Shown: positions 28,441 to 39,090, counted from the first letter of the stretch. The stretch: DNA of 64,000 nt from Candidatus Sulfotelmatobacter sp. (GCA_017883385.1 JADGNQ010000008.1:1-64000); one strand, 5' to 3'. Notes: a model not told the origin generated them from the sequence alone. Numbers and translations are program-made.

Positions 28441-29349
28441 ATGGAAAAATTAAGCGTAGTTGTTGCTCTCACCACCAGAGAGAATGACTACCAGGCAGAA
28501 CAGGCCGTCACCGTGGCAGACGTGGCCGCCCGCCTCGGCATCAAGCTTCAGGTGATCTACGCCGACAACGACGCCGTCAACCAGACCCAGCAGCTCATCA
28601 AGATCATTCAGGATCCCATCCAGCACCCCACCGCCATTCTTGTGGAGCCGGTGGGCACTGGCATGCCTCAGGTCGCGAGAGCGGCCGTCGGAGCGGGGAT
28701 CGGTTGGGGGATCATCAACAGCGATCCCGACTACATCGCCGAACTTCGGCAGAGCAGCGGCGTTCCCGTTTTCTCGGTGAGCACGGACCAATCCGAGGTC
28801 GGCAGAATTCAGGGCAGGCAACTTGGCGCCCTCGTCCCGGAAGGCAACGTTCTCTACATGGAGGGCCCCTTCAACAGCACGGCGACGCAGCTCCGGACGA
28901 AAGGGATGCTCTCCACCAAGCCGGCTGGTGTTGAACTGAAAATGCTCAAGGGCGACTGGACCGAGCGCAGCGCGCATCAAGCGGCGAAGTCCTGGCTTTC
29001 GCTCGGTTCCCCCCGGCAGCTTCAGATTCGCGCTGTCATCTGCCAGAACGATGCCATGGCCATGGGAGCAAGAAAAGCCTTTGCCGGCCTGACGGACGAG
29101 GACCGCGAACAGTGGTTGAAAACTCCGTTCACGGGATGTGACGGTGTCACCAAGACCGGTCAGGACTGGGTACGCCGCGGTCTGATGAGGGCCACCATCA
29201 TCACCGCTCCCGCCGCGGGAATCGCGCTCGAAATCCTGGCGAAGGCCGTCAACGCTGGTTCCATGCCTCCGGATCACACCCTGATTCCGCCTAAGTCCTT
29301 CCCCGCAATCGAGGAGTTGGTGGGCAAGTCTCAAAAAGCAAGTGGCTAG
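28441..29349 (+). CDS. Sugar-type periplasmic-binding fold protein lacking a signal peptide
   Basis: PBP1-like fold (AILVEPVGTGMPQVARAAVGAGIGWGIINSD); N-terminus MEKLSVVVAL has no export signal. Confidence 0.7.
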   Translation: MEKLSVVVALTTRENDYQAEQAVTVADVAARLGIKLQVIYADNDAVNQTQQLIKIIQDPIQHPTAILVEPVGTGMPQVARAAVGAGIGWGIINSDPDYIAELRQSSGVPVFSVSTDQSEVGRIQGRQLGALVPEGNVLYMEGPFNSTATQLRTKGMLSTKPAGVELKMLKGDWTERSAHQAAKSWLSLGSPRQLQIRAVICQNDAMAMGARKAFAGLTDEDREQWLKTPFTGCDGVTKTGQDWVRRGLMRATIITAPAAGIALEILAKAVNAGSMPPDHTLIPPKSFPAIEELVGKSQKASG

Positions 29350-29567
29350 TGATTGGTAGTAGTGAGTCAGCCGCCTTGCTTTGCGGGCGTTTTGCTTTGC
29401 GACCTTTGCGGCTTTTCTTAGCGCCCTCTGCGGCTAAGATGTCTTCTGCAGTTCACAAGAACACCTTAACCGCGAAGTTCGCGAAGAACTGCCGCGAAGG
29501 GCGCAAAGAAGAACGAATGCCCTTCGCTGCAGACATGACTTTCTGCTGACGAGTAAACACCGTTTTC

Positions 29568-30716
29568 TCACTCCGCCATCTTCGCCACGTGCACATCGAA
29601 CCCGGTCTTCGGCAGCAATGAAGTCAACGCAAACGCCTTGAACCCATCGCCATTGATCTCCGTGTGGCGATAAATCCCGGGTTCGCTCTCGATCGTTTCC
29701 CGGCGTCCTTCCATGTTCTCCAGGAATGCCTGGGCGCGGCCCACGCCCACCTCCACGTCTTTTGCGCGCGTGACTACCGCTTCCGACGCATACGAGCGCA
29801 CCAGCTTGGGCCAGTATTTTTCCAGCAGATCGGTGCTGGCAAAAATATCGGCCCAGATGATGCGCCCGTTCACCGCCACCACCACACCGACTGCGTTGCG
29901 ATCGTGCAGCTGCCGGATCAGGCTCTGATAGTTCTGTTCAATCGGCCTGGCCACCGCGTCCACCTGTTTCTTGACCTCTTCGTTCTCATTTACCTTGGCG
30001 TACGAGGATGTCCTCGCAAGCTCCGTGGCCACCTCGGGAGCTGCGGCCGCTACCTCGACCGTCTCCAGCGCCTGCTGCTGCTTGCGTACCTCCGCCCAAA
30101 CCTGGCTCTGATCCTTATCGCCCATGGCCTTGGCGCGCACCGACGGCTGCACCATCATCGCCATCGGGGCGTTCGCCTTTGCACCGCCGACGGCGCCGCC
30201 ATACATCGACTCAGACGCCCCAAAATGCTCGCTGGTCGCTACCCACCGCCCAGGCTCAACGCAAAACACGCTCAGGTCCACGGGATCGCTTTCCGCCGGA
30301 ACGATGCGGTCTTTCCCAATCACGCGATCCTGCTTGCCGCCGCTGACGATTTCCCCGGCCAGCAGCAGCAACGGCCGTCTGGAGTTGTTGACCAACACCA
30401 ACCGGTTCACTTGCGCCCCATCATGCCGCACTTCTGGCACCTGGTGCCGCCGGATCAGCCCCCGCACATTGCCCGCCTCGGTCACGACCACGTCTCCGGA
30501 GCGCAGCCCCTCGTCCAGCGTCAAAAACTCGCCAGTCGGATAGCTTTTTGCTGCCACCACGGGAAACACGGTTAGGTTCCCATGCCGGATCGGATCCAGC
30601 ACCTTGTATCCCGGCGCCGGAGTCACTTCTCCCGCCCGCGCCTGCCGCTGGTTCACCAGCACCAGCCCGGCCACCATTACCAGCACCGCCAAAGCCAAGA
30701 AGATCTTCGAATTCAT
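29568..30716 (-). CDS. Secreted protein, ARPP-1-domain-like
   Basis: Signal peptide MNSKIFLALAVLVMVAGLVLV; RPLLLLAGEIVSGGKQDRVIGKD motif. Confidence 0.6.
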   Translation of the reverse strand: MNSKIFLALAVLVMVAGLVLVNQRQARAGEVTPAPGYKVLDPIRHGNLTVFPVVAAKSYPTGEFLTLDEGLRSGDVVVTEAGNVRGLIRRHQVPEVRHDGAQVNRLVLVNNSRRPLLLLAGEIVSGGKQDRVIGKDRIVPAESDPVDLSVFCVEPGRWVATSEHFGASESMYGGAVGGAKANAPMAMMVQPSVRAKAMGDKDQSQVWAEVRKQQQALETVEVAAAAPEVATELARTSSYAKVNENEEVKKQVDAVARPIEQNYQSLIRQLHDRNAVGVVVAVNGRIIWADIFASTDLLEKYWPKLVRSYASEAVVTRAKDVEVGVGRAQAFLENMEGRRETIESEPGIYRHTEINGDGFKAFALTSLLPKTGFDVHVAKMAE

Positions 30717-31023
30717 GATGCTCCTCCCCCGGCACGTACGTATGCGTTGAGGACCAGCGCGCCCTCGCTCCCAGGTAGCACCGGGTGCCCATGTTTCGTT
30801 CGTCGCGGAACATGGCGGACCCGTCGGGGCGCGCTGTCCATCTCGCTTCGTTGGAAGAACGAATATCCCCGCCCCGCTTGCGCCCAAAATTCACGCGCTG
30901 CGTGTCTAATAAATTGGTAGCATCGAGAACAGCGCCTGTGGCTGGCTAGCGCGCCAACAGGGACGCGACGTACGGCACAGTTCAGGTGTCTCGGGATTAC
31001 CCTTGAAGATCCCGCGCCCGCAC

Positions 31024-31941
31024 ATGAGCATCACAAAACCAAGCTTCGCCGTGCAGTCCATCGTCAACGACCTGCTGGCGGAGCTGCATGCCAAGGGCGG
31101 ATGCGAACAGATCGGCCTCACCCGCGAATCCTTCGCCACGATCCTCTGCGAGATCGGCACGAAACACGGCGCCACTTCCGAGACCGAAATCCGTACCTTT
31201 CTCCTGAGCCTTCGGATCGACGAACTTGCCCTCGCCCGTGCCTGCGCCGCCGGCAACAATTCCGCCTGGGAGATTTTTCTTACGCGTTACCGCGAGAAAC
31301 TCTACCTGTCCGCGCTTCGCATCGCCCGCGAAGACTCCGCCGCGCGCGAACTGGCCGATACGCTTTACGCCGATCTTTACGGCACCAATACGCGCGATGG
31401 CCAGCGCGTCTCAAAACTTGCTTCGTACACGGGCCGTGGCTCGCTGGAAGGCTGGTTGCGCACCGTCCTCGCGCAGGAATACGTCAATCGCTACCGCCGC
31501 ACGAAGCGCCTGGTGAGTCTCGACGAGGAATCCGAAGAGGGCGTCCAATTCCGGGCTCCGGAGCCCGAGCCGCTTCCGTCCGCCGACACGCGTCTGGCGC
31601 AGGCCACCGACGAAGCCCTCGCTCTTCTCTCCGCGGAAGAGCGCGTGGTGCTGAGCGCCTATTATCTCGATGGCCGCACTCTTGCCGAGATTGCCCGCAT
31701 GCTGGGCGTGCACGAGTCCACCATCAGCCGCAAGATAGACAAGCTGGCCAAGTCTTTGCGCAAGCAGATCGTTGCAGACCTGGCGCGCCGCGGCATGTCG
31801 CGCCGCCAGGCCGAGGAAGCTCTGGAAGTCGATGTACGTGACCTGCAGTTAGATATTCGCCGCAGCCTGGCGCAAGAATCGTCGACGCCAGCGTTCTCTG
31901 AGAAGGGAGCAGAAGCACGGGTAAGAGAAGGTCCGGGATAA
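31024..31941 (+). CDS. RNA polymerase sigma factor (ECF-like)
   Basis: Sigma region 4 LSAEERVVLSAYYLDGRTLAEIARMLGVHESTISRKI. Confidence 0.75.
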   Translation: MSITKPSFAVQSIVNDLLAELHAKGGCEQIGLTRESFATILCEIGTKHGATSETEIRTFLLSLRIDELALARACAAGNNSAWEIFLTRYREKLYLSALRIAREDSAARELADTLYADLYGTNTRDGQRVSKLASYTGRGSLEGWLRTVLAQEYVNRYRRTKRLVSLDEESEEGVQFRAPEPEPLPSADTRLAQATDEALALLSAEERVVLSAYYLDGRTLAEIARMLGVHESTISRKIDKLAKSLRKQIVADLARRGMSRRQAEEALEVDVRDLQLDIRRSLAQESSTPAFSEKGAEARVREGPG

Positions 31942-32016
31942 CGAGTAGCAGTGAGGAAACCTGCGCCTCAGGCATAGCAAAGTAAAGGAGCCAAACCGAA
32001 CGAGCTCGAAGCTGAA

Positions 32017-33828
32017 ATGCAAAACGTCCCCAAAATCGTACGCGAGCGCCTGAAGGCCGCAGCCCTTGCCGTCAATCATCCAGACGCGGACCTGCTGAGC
32101 GCTTTCGCCGAGCGTTCGCTGCCTGACCGGGAACGAACGGTCGTGCTCGAGCACCTGGCGGGCTGCGGCGACTGCCGCGATATTGTGGCTTTGGCTTTAC
32201 CCGCGACCGAGCCAGTGCAGGCGGCCGTCACGGCGTCTCCCAGCAGATGGCTGACTTGGCCCGTGCTTCGTTGGGGATTTGTCGCCGCTGGCGTCGTCGC
32301 CATCGCGTCACTGGGGCTCCTGCAACTTCAGCGGCGTTCCCAGCTGGCAGCTACGCACTTAAAGCAGTCTGCACCAGTCGAGATTGCCGCGAATGAGCCC
32401 AAGAAGGAAGTGGATCGGTTTGTTGCTGCGCACGCTGACAAGGAGGAGAAACTCCAATCTCCCTCAACCCCGGCCTTCGCCGATTCTGTCGATAGCACAA
32501 ACGCGGTTGCTAACGAAAAGAAGAGTCCGGCTCGCGCAGAGGCATCTCCGGCGCGGGTGCTAGCGCCCCAAGCCGGCGGCGGCGTTGGCAGTAGTCGCGG
32601 TGCGACTCTGGGCGGCACGCTCCCGCATGGTCCCTTGGGAGCGAATCAGTGGCAGCAACAGAACGCGGCGCAGAATCAGGCGCCCGCATCCGCGCCATCT
32701 TCGGCGCTCGCGAAACAGGATCACGCGAACGACATGTCCGTGAACGGGAGGATTCCCGCGACCAGCCAGACGGTGCAGGCGTCGGGTGCGTCGCCCGCGG
32801 TCGCGACGGAAGATGCCAGTTTGGACGCGCGTCAGGCCCCGCCACCGGCCCGGCCTGCCGGTGAAAATTCCACGTACTCGGTTGGCAAGGCCAAGGCGCC
32901 GGTGCCGCTGGCCTCTCGCGCAGAAGCAATAACTAACAACCAACCTCGTCAGGACCAGGCGGCCCTCAGGCTGACAGCGCAGGCCCCTCCGGGGCAGATC
33001 GGCGGTTATGTTGTCGATCCCACAGGAGCCGTGGTGTCGAACGCGCGGATTACGATCACTCCCTCCAAGACCGGAGAGACCGCTACCGCCGTGACCAATT
33101 CTCAAGGCACTTGGCTCATTGCCGGCCTTCCCACGGGAAACTACAAAGCGCTGGCGGAAGCGCCAGGTTTCAAGACCAGCGTCCTCGACTTTAACTACGA
33201 TGCTAATCAGCCCTCAACATACAGTTTCACACTGAGCCCCGGCAGCGCCTCAGAAATGGTCGAGGTTTCGTCTGCAAATGCGCAGGTTCAGACGGAGGCC
33301 AGGAGTATCGGAGGCTTGATTGCCAACCCCGAGGTGAGCCAGACCCCAGTCAACGGTCGCAACTTCACGCCGTTGGCTGTCCTCTCGCCCGCTCTGCTGC
33401 CTCGCTGGACCATCAGCTCCGCAGGCAGTTTGCAGCGGTCCTTCGACCAAGGCAACACCTGGCACGATGTCGATGTGAACGCAAACTCCGCGTCCCTTGC
33501 CAGTTCCGAAGTCGTTGCTAAGGAGTCCCGGGCAAGACAGAAAGACGCGGACAAGAAAGTCCTCAAGAAGCAAGTTGGTGGTCTAACGTTCCGGGCTGTC
33601 GCCGCGACGGGTCCAGACGTGTGGGCGGGCGGTTCCGGCGGAGCGCTCTATCATTCCCTCGACGCCGGCAGCCACTGGACGCGCGTTGCACCCTCTTCGG
33701 CGGGTGCGATTCTCACGGGTGACATCATTGCCGTGGAATTCTCCGATCCCCAGCACGGAAAAATCACAACCTCGACCCCGGAAGTGTGGACCACCGGCGA
33801 CGACGGCCAAACCTGGCAGAAACAATAA
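32017..33828 (+). CDS. Anti-sigma-type zinc finger / TM / carboxypeptidase-regulatory / BNR-like protein
   Basis: VLEHLAGCGDCRDIV zinc finger, TM helix, GGYVVDPTGAVVSNARITI, C-terminal BNR-like region. Confidence 0.7.
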   Translation: MQNVPKIVRERLKAAALAVNHPDADLLSAFAERSLPDRERTVVLEHLAGCGDCRDIVALALPATEPVQAAVTASPSRWLTWPVLRWGFVAAGVVAIASLGLLQLQRRSQLAATHLKQSAPVEIAANEPKKEVDRFVAAHADKEEKLQSPSTPAFADSVDSTNAVANEKKSPARAEASPARVLAPQAGGGVGSSRGATLGGTLPHGPLGANQWQQQNAAQNQAPASAPSSALAKQDHANDMSVNGRIPATSQTVQASGASPAVATEDASLDARQAPPPARPAGENSTYSVGKAKAPVPLASRAEAITNNQPRQDQAALRLTAQAPPGQIGGYVVDPTGAVVSNARITITPSKTGETATAVTNSQGTWLIAGLPTGNYKALAEAPGFKTSVLDFNYDANQPSTYSFTLSPGSASEMVEVSSANAQVQTEARSIGGLIANPEVSQTPVNGRNFTPLAVLSPALLPRWTISSAGSLQRSFDQGNTWHDVDVNANSASLASSEVVAKESRARQKDADKKVLKKQVGGLTFRAVAATGPDVWAGGSGGALYHSLDAGSHWTRVAPSSAGAILTGDIIAVEFSDPQHGKITTSTPEVWTTGDDGQTWQKQ

Positions 33829-34028
33829 CCGATTGCAACGTTGTTCCTTCCGTTAGTTCCGGACTTAGCTTTCCGCTAATCGCGTTACCAAAGTGACGTT
33901 TACACAAAATGAAGGGAATTCTAATATCCATTTCGTGGTTTGGCAGTTCTGGGGGAGGGCTGCCGAGGCGTCCTAGACTGAAAAGTCGAGGACGCTTTTT
34001 CTTTTTCTCCGCGCACGCGAAGATGCGT

Positions 34029-34481
34029 CTACTGCGGTCCGCGGCAAGTCGCGCAGTATCCGCCAATTTCCAGCCGTGAGATCAGGACCCGGAAGCGGCA
34101 GTCTTTTTCTACTTGCTGCTTGAGCCTTTCAAAACCGTCGCTCACAAACTCCGTGATCTTGCCGCAGCGCAGGCACGCCATGTGGATGTGGTCGCGCCCC
34201 AATTTGCGCTCGTAGTAATGTCCCTCGCCGTTGATGTGCATCAGGTCAAGTTCATCGATCAAGCCGTGCCGCTTCAGCAGTCGCAAGGTGCGGTAGACCG
34301 TGCTGCGGTCGACGCTGGCATCCAGTCTCTGCGCCTTGCGCAAAAGCTGGGCGGCATCGAGATGCTTGGTGGCCGTCTCCATCACGCGCAAGATGGCGCG
34401 GCGCTGCTGCGTCATGCGGATTCCGCGCTCGGCGAAGTGCGCCTGCAGTCTTCCCGGTACTTCCGTCTGCGGAAGCGGCAT
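34029..34481 (-). CDS. Fur-family transcriptional regulator
   Basis: HLDAAQLLRKAQRLDASVDRSTVYRTLRLLKRHGLI; HIHMACLRCGKI and CATC metal motifs. Confidence 0.9.
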   Translation of the reverse strand: MPLPQTEVPGRLQAHFAERGIRMTQQRRAILRVMETATKHLDAAQLLRKAQRLDASVDRSTVYRTLRLLKRHGLIDELDLMHINGEGHYYERKLGRDHIHMACLRCGKITEFVSDGFERLKQQVEKDCRFRVLISRLEIGGYCATCRGPQ

Positions 34482-34647
34482 TCGTAATCCTCGGTAGTCG
34501 CAACTGGTCGCAACCGGCGTGCGACGAATTCTTCCGCCGGAGCTTGACGGTTCAGCCCGTGCTCCAGCAGTATCGTGAGTGTATCCCAGATGCGACTAAG
34601 TTGCAACTAGGAAGCCTCGTAGTTCTGCCGAAAGGAATCGACTTCTC

Positions 34648-35610
34648 TTGACTTCCGCCAGCCCTCAACCCGAATCTTCTTCCTCGGACAGCGATCTGCC
34701 CTGGCCCTCGCGGGTCTCGTGGCCTCCCGTCCGGCGAGCGTTGTCCTTCGGCCTGCTCGCTCTTGCTCTGCTCTTTCTGGTTCGCACGGCCCAATCCCAG
34801 GAGAGTCCCTACATCGTGGCCTACGACCACTATCTGGAAGAGCCGGGCAGTCTCGAAGTTGAGTACTTCTCCACCTTCGGCACCCAGCGCGGCGGCAACG
34901 ACTTCCACGCCTTCTGGGCCGAGTTCGAGTACGGCGCGACCGCCTGGTGGACCACCGAACTCTACCTCGATGGACAAACCACATTCAACGACAGCACCAT
35001 TTTTACCGGCTTCCGCTGGGAGAACCGTTTCCGCCTTCTGCAACGCGAGCACTTCATCAATCCCGTGCTCTACATCGAGTACGAACAAACCAGCGGCGCC
35101 GACAAGATCCTGAAAGAAGTCGAGGGCCATGACGTCGAAGAAGACTACTCCGATCCCAACGCCCTGGCCCGTTACGATCACGATCACGAAATCGAAACCA
35201 AGCTGCTGCTGTCTAAGACTTTCAAAGGCTGGAACATCGCACAAAACACCATCGCCACCAAGAACGTCTCACCCGGCGAGCCCTGGGAGTTCGGTTACGC
35301 GATCGGCGCCAGCCGCCCCTTGGCGCTGAAGGCGTCCGCTAAACGCTGCAGTTTTTGCCGCGAGAATTTCATCGCCGGAATTGAAATGTATGGCGGCCTC
35401 GGCGACCGCCACAGTTTCGGTTTGCACGATACTTCTCACTATTTGGCGCCGGTCATTGCCTGGTATCTGCCCTCGGATTGGACCTTGCGCCTGTCGCCTG
35501 GCTTCGGTCTCAATGACAACAGCCACCGCTTTCTGCTGCGCTGGGGCGTCTCTCGCGAATTCTCCGGCTTCGGTTCCGCCATCAGCCGCCTGTTTGGAGG
35601 TCGCTCATGA
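34648..35610 (+). CDS. Hypothetical, predicted outer-membrane protein
   Basis: N-terminal TM/signal; overlaps the next ORF by 4 nt. Confidence 0.6.
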   Translation: MTSASPQPESSSSDSDLPWPSRVSWPPVRRALSFGLLALALLFLVRTAQSQESPYIVAYDHYLEEPGSLEVEYFSTFGTQRGGNDFHAFWAEFEYGATAWWTTELYLDGQTTFNDSTIFTGFRWENRFRLLQREHFINPVLYIEYEQTSGADKILKEVEGHDVEEDYSDPNALARYDHDHEIETKLLLSKTFKGWNIAQNTIATKNVSPGEPWEFGYAIGASRPLALKASAKRCSFCRENFIAGIEMYGGLGDRHSFGLHDTSHYLAPVIAWYLPSDWTLRLSPGFGLNDNSHRFLLRWGVSREFSGFGSAISRLFGGRS

Positions 35611-36047
35611 CTCTGCGATGTTCTGCCATCGTTCTCGTTCTGACCCTCGCCATGGCCACCGCACAGACGAACTCCGCCAGCAAAGACAACTCCATCTACG
35701 GGGAACTATCGAAAGCTCCTGCGAAGGCGGCTGCTCGTCGCAATCCCCTGGAAGCCGATCCCGAGGCCGTGGCCGCTGGCGGCAAGCTCTTCGCCCGGCA
35801 TTGCGCCGAGTGCCATGGAGACACGGCCGATGGTGGAAAGAAGGGCCCCAGCCTGCGCGCCGCCGAGGTGCAACAGGCCACTCCCGGCTCGCTCTTCTGG
35901 CTGCTGACCAACGGCGTGGTGCGCCGCGGTATGCCCGTGTGGTCCAAGCTGCCGGAACCCCAGCGCTGGCAACTGGTTAGCTTCATCAAGTCCCTCACGC
36001 CTGCTTCCCAGTCCGACCCTAACGTCGAGAAAGCACCTCATCCCTGA
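35607..36047 (+). CDS. Cytochrome c domain protein
   Basis: FARHCAECHGDTADGGKKGPSL CxxCH. Confidence 0.85.
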   Translation: MTLRCSAIVLVLTLAMATAQTNSASKDNSIYGELSKAPAKAAARRNPLEADPEAVAAGGKLFARHCAECHGDTADGGKKGPSLRAAEVQQATPGSLFWLLTNGVVRRGMPVWSKLPEPQRWQLVSFIKSLTPASQSDPNVEKAPHP

Positions 36048-36249
36048 CCACCCGCGTGGCCACCCGCCTGACCAGCGACGTCTTGCGACTTTCCCGGCTC
36101 CCCAAGCATCCAATGGCAGTGTTACGATAATGAGTTCGGCTCCCTTACGGGAAGCACTCATACAGATCGCCAAGGGCCCCGGTAACGCCGCTCGATGAGA
36201 ACGTCGACCGTCGACCGACAGCGCGACCTTCACAACGAGGAGAAACAAA

Positions 36250-36582
36250 ATGGCAGGTAACGGAATCGTCGAAGTCACCGATGCGAACTTCGACCAGGAT
36301 GTTTTGAAATCGGATCAGCCCGTTCTCGTAGATTTTTGGGCAACCTGGTGCGGCCCCTGCCGCGCTATCGCCCCCATCGTCGAAGAACTGGCCAAGGACT
36401 ATCAGGGCAAGATCAAGGTTGGCAAGATGGATGTCGACTCCAACAGCGCCACCCCGATGCGCTACAAAGTCACCGGCATCCCTACGCTGCTGGTGTTCAA
36501 GGGCGGCCAGGTCGTCGAGCAACTCGTCGGCTACAAGCCGAAAGATGCCATTGCTCAAGCTCTGGATAAGCACATCGGCTGA
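36250..36582 (+). CDS. trxA: Thioredoxin
   Basis: VDFWATWCGPCRAIAP. Confidence 0.95.
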   Translation: MAGNGIVEVTDANFDQDVLKSDQPVLVDFWATWCGPCRAIAPIVEELAKDYQGKIKVGKMDVDSNSATPMRYKVTGIPTLLVFKGGQVVEQLVGYKPKDAIAQALDKHIG

Positions 36583-36610
36583 GCTTAGCGCCCAGCCTTG
36601 GTAAAAAAAA

Positions 36611-36638
36611 CACCCGGGAGCAATCTCGGGCGTTTTCA
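36611..36638 (+). terminator. Rho-independent terminator after trxA
   Basis: CCCGGGA-GCAA-TCTCGGG stem then cgtttt; A-tract on the other side. Confidence 0.6.
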
Positions 36639-36693
36639 TTTCCTGCATCTTTAACGCTTGAAATAGAATGCTCGGTCGTGCTGGTTTCCCTCC

Positions 36694-37584
36694 ATGCGCA
36701 TCGGCAGAATTGCCGCAATCTTGTGCATTACTTATTTCACGGTTGTGGCTTGCGCGCAGACAATTGATCTCAAGCAGCGCTTCTTAGATCGTTATCAGGG
36801 CAGGATCCTGCTCCTCCGCGGGTTCTACTCGAGTGATCACCTGCTCTATGATTCTTCGGAGACTCTTACGGGTGCCGTAACCTCCGGCGACTGGACCCTA
36901 AATGGATTCGCGCAGCTGAACAGCATCCAGGTTACGGGCAATCTCCTGACGATCAGTGCCCGGCGGTTGGTTGTGATTGCAGCCAGTCAAGATGGCTTCG
37001 AGTTTCTTGCGAAGACCACCAAGGGACGCATCAAGAAAGCGCCTCCCCTCGAAATCGAGATCAACCCAGGCACAGGCACTCTATCAGCCGAGCAGTTGGA
37101 TGCGATTCTGTCGAGAGTCTTCCTCAATTCGCAAGACAGCTTGGTGGAACAGGTGCCCGACTACTGGAGGGAGTGCATTGCCGGATCGGCGAACTGCAGG
37201 TTTTCGCCTGAACTATTGTCGATTCCGGGAGTTGCGTCTTCTCAGAGCAGTTCTCGGCTCGCGCCCAGCACGAGCCAGCAAAGCTCGAACGTACCGGTCG
37301 TTACCGACAGACACGGCGTCAAGCCTCCGAGACCGATTTCTACCCCAGCTCCTCCGTTCAACAAAGAAGCTCGAAAAGCAGGGATTCATGGTGTCGTAAC
37401 GCTCGGTCTGATAGTGGACAACGCTGGCAATCCCACCAAGATCAGCATCCTGGGACCACTAGGTTGCGGCCTTGATGAAGATGCGGTTCGAACGCTTGAG
37501 ACCTGGAGATTCGAGCCAGCTACGAAAGATGGCAATCCGGTGGCAGTGAAAATTAAAGTGGAAATGGATTTCCGGTCGTATTGA
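36694..37584 (+). CDS. TonB C-terminal domain protein
   Basis: C-terminal GVVTLGLIVDNAGNPTKISILGPLGCGLDEDAVRTLETWRFEPA. Confidence 0.75.
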   Translation: MRIGRIAAILCITYFTVVACAQTIDLKQRFLDRYQGRILLLRGFYSSDHLLYDSSETLTGAVTSGDWTLNGFAQLNSIQVTGNLLTISARRLVVIAASQDGFEFLAKTTKGRIKKAPPLEIEINPGTGTLSAEQLDAILSRVFLNSQDSLVEQVPDYWRECIAGSANCRFSPELLSIPGVASSQSSSRLAPSTSQQSSNVPVVTDRHGVKPPRPISTPAPPFNKEARKAGIHGVVTLGLIVDNAGNPTKISILGPLGCGLDEDAVRTLETWRFEPATKDGNPVAVKIKVEMDFRSY

Positions 37585-37617
37585 CGAACGGGCTCAGTTC
37601 GAGTTGAGAGCCCGCTG

Positions 37618-38238
37618 CTAGTACTTCCTCAGAACCCCAATCACCCGCCCCTGCACATCCACCGACGCCGCCGGCACGATGATCGGCTTCATGTTCACGT
37701 TCGAAGGCTGCAGGCGGATATTTTCCCCGTCACGGTAAAAGCGTTTCAGCGTCGCGTCGCTCTGATCCACCAGAGCGACCACAATGTCGCCGTTGTGCGC
37801 GGTGCGCGCTTTCTCCACCAGCACGTAGTCGCCGTTGAGGATGGCCTCATCCTGCATGGAATCGCCGCGCACCTCCAGCACAAACACTTCTTTCGAGCGC
37901 ACAAAATCCGCCAGCGAAATCGTCTCGTTATTCTGTATCGCCTCGATCGGCTGCCCGGCCGCGATGCGCCCCACCAGCGGCAGTACCACCGAGGTGTTCA
38001 CGCTCATGGCCTGCTTGAGCCTTCCCTTGGGTGGCAGCAGGTCGATCGAGCGACTGCGGTTGTAGTCGCGCGTCAGCAGCCCTTTCTTCTCCAGGTTCGT
38101 GACGTGCTTGTGTACTGTCGCCAGAGAAGTGAGTTCCAACCCCTTGCCGATCTCTTCGAATGACGGAGAGTATTGGTGCTCCGCCACGAATCGCGAAATG
38201 AAGTCGTATACTTCCCGCTGCCTGCGTGTGATGGCCAT
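37618..38238 (-). CDS. lexA: SOS repressor LexA
   Basis: wHTH ITRRQREVYDFI; VRGDSM catalytic Ser region; Lys in VLVEKARTA. Confidence 0.95.
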   Translation of the reverse strand: MAITRRQREVYDFISRFVAEHQYSPSFEEIGKGLELTSLATVHKHVTNLEKKGLLTRDYNRSRSIDLLPPKGRLKQAMSVNTSVVLPLVGRIAAGQPIEAIQNNETISLADFVRSKEVFVLEVRGDSMQDEAILNGDYVLVEKARTAHNGDIVVALVDQSDATLKRFYRDGENIRLQPSNVNMKPIIVPAASVDVQGRVIGVLRKY

Positions 38239-38399
38239 GCCGCCATTATTGGCGAACAGAAGGCGAAAAAGCAAGTAAGAAGTGAGCACGTGGGGACGCG
38301 GCCTTCGCGAGCTTGCCCCTCCTCTCTTGAAACTTTTCCGCCTCCGGCAACTCCAATCTGGCAGTGCACATCGTTTCGTACTGTAGAAGGGGAACAAAA

Positions 38400-39071
38400 A
38401 TGCCATCTTCCATTCGGTTTGCTCTGATACTCTTCGCGGCGCTCCTCGGTGCCACGGCCTGCAACGCCAAGGCGAGTCCCGCCGCCGCCGTACCCGCGCC
38501 TGTGCTTGACGCCGCGCGTACTGCCGGTCCCAGCCAACAGACCGCTGTCCTCTCGGGCGGATGCTTCTGGGGAATCCAGGCAGTCTTCCAGCACGTGAAG
38601 GGCGTGATCAGCGCGACCTCCGGCTACTCCGGCGGCTCCGCAAAAACTGCGGAATACGAAATCGTGAGCACCGGCGAAACTGGACACGCCGAGTCAGTGC
38701 AGATCGTCTACGATCCCTCGCAGATTACCTATGGAGAATTGTTGCGCGTCTTCTTCTCGGTTGCGCATGACCCGACCCAACTCAATCGGCAGGGCCCCGA
38801 CGAGGGCACGCAGTATCGCTCGTCGATTTTCTTCAGCAACGACGAGCAGAAACGCATCGCCGAGGCCTACATCGCTCAGCTCGACAAGGGCAAAATCTTT
38901 CCCCGGCCCATCGTGACCAAAGTCGTTCCGCTGCAAGCTTTTTACCCGGCCGAGGCTTACCACCAGAACTACGCCACGCTGCATCCAGATCAGCCCTACA
39001 TTCGGTACAACGATGCTCCCAAGGTCGAACACCTGCGCCAGGAGTTCCCCGACCTCTACACCGGAAAGTAG
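38400..39071 (+). CDS. msrA: Peptide methionine sulfoxide reductase A, exported
   Basis: GGCFWGIQAVFQHVKGV. Confidence 0.95.
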   Translation: MPSSIRFALILFAALLGATACNAKASPAAAVPAPVLDAARTAGPSQQTAVLSGGCFWGIQAVFQHVKGVISATSGYSGGSAKTAEYEIVSTGETGHAESVQIVYDPSQITYGELLRVFFSVAHDPTQLNRQGPDEGTQYRSSIFFSNDEQKRIAEAYIAQLDKGKIFPRPIVTKVVPLQAFYPAEAYHQNYATLHPDQPYIRYNDAPKVEHLRQEFPDLYTGK

Positions 39072-39090
39072 TAAGCGCGACGGAGGAGAT

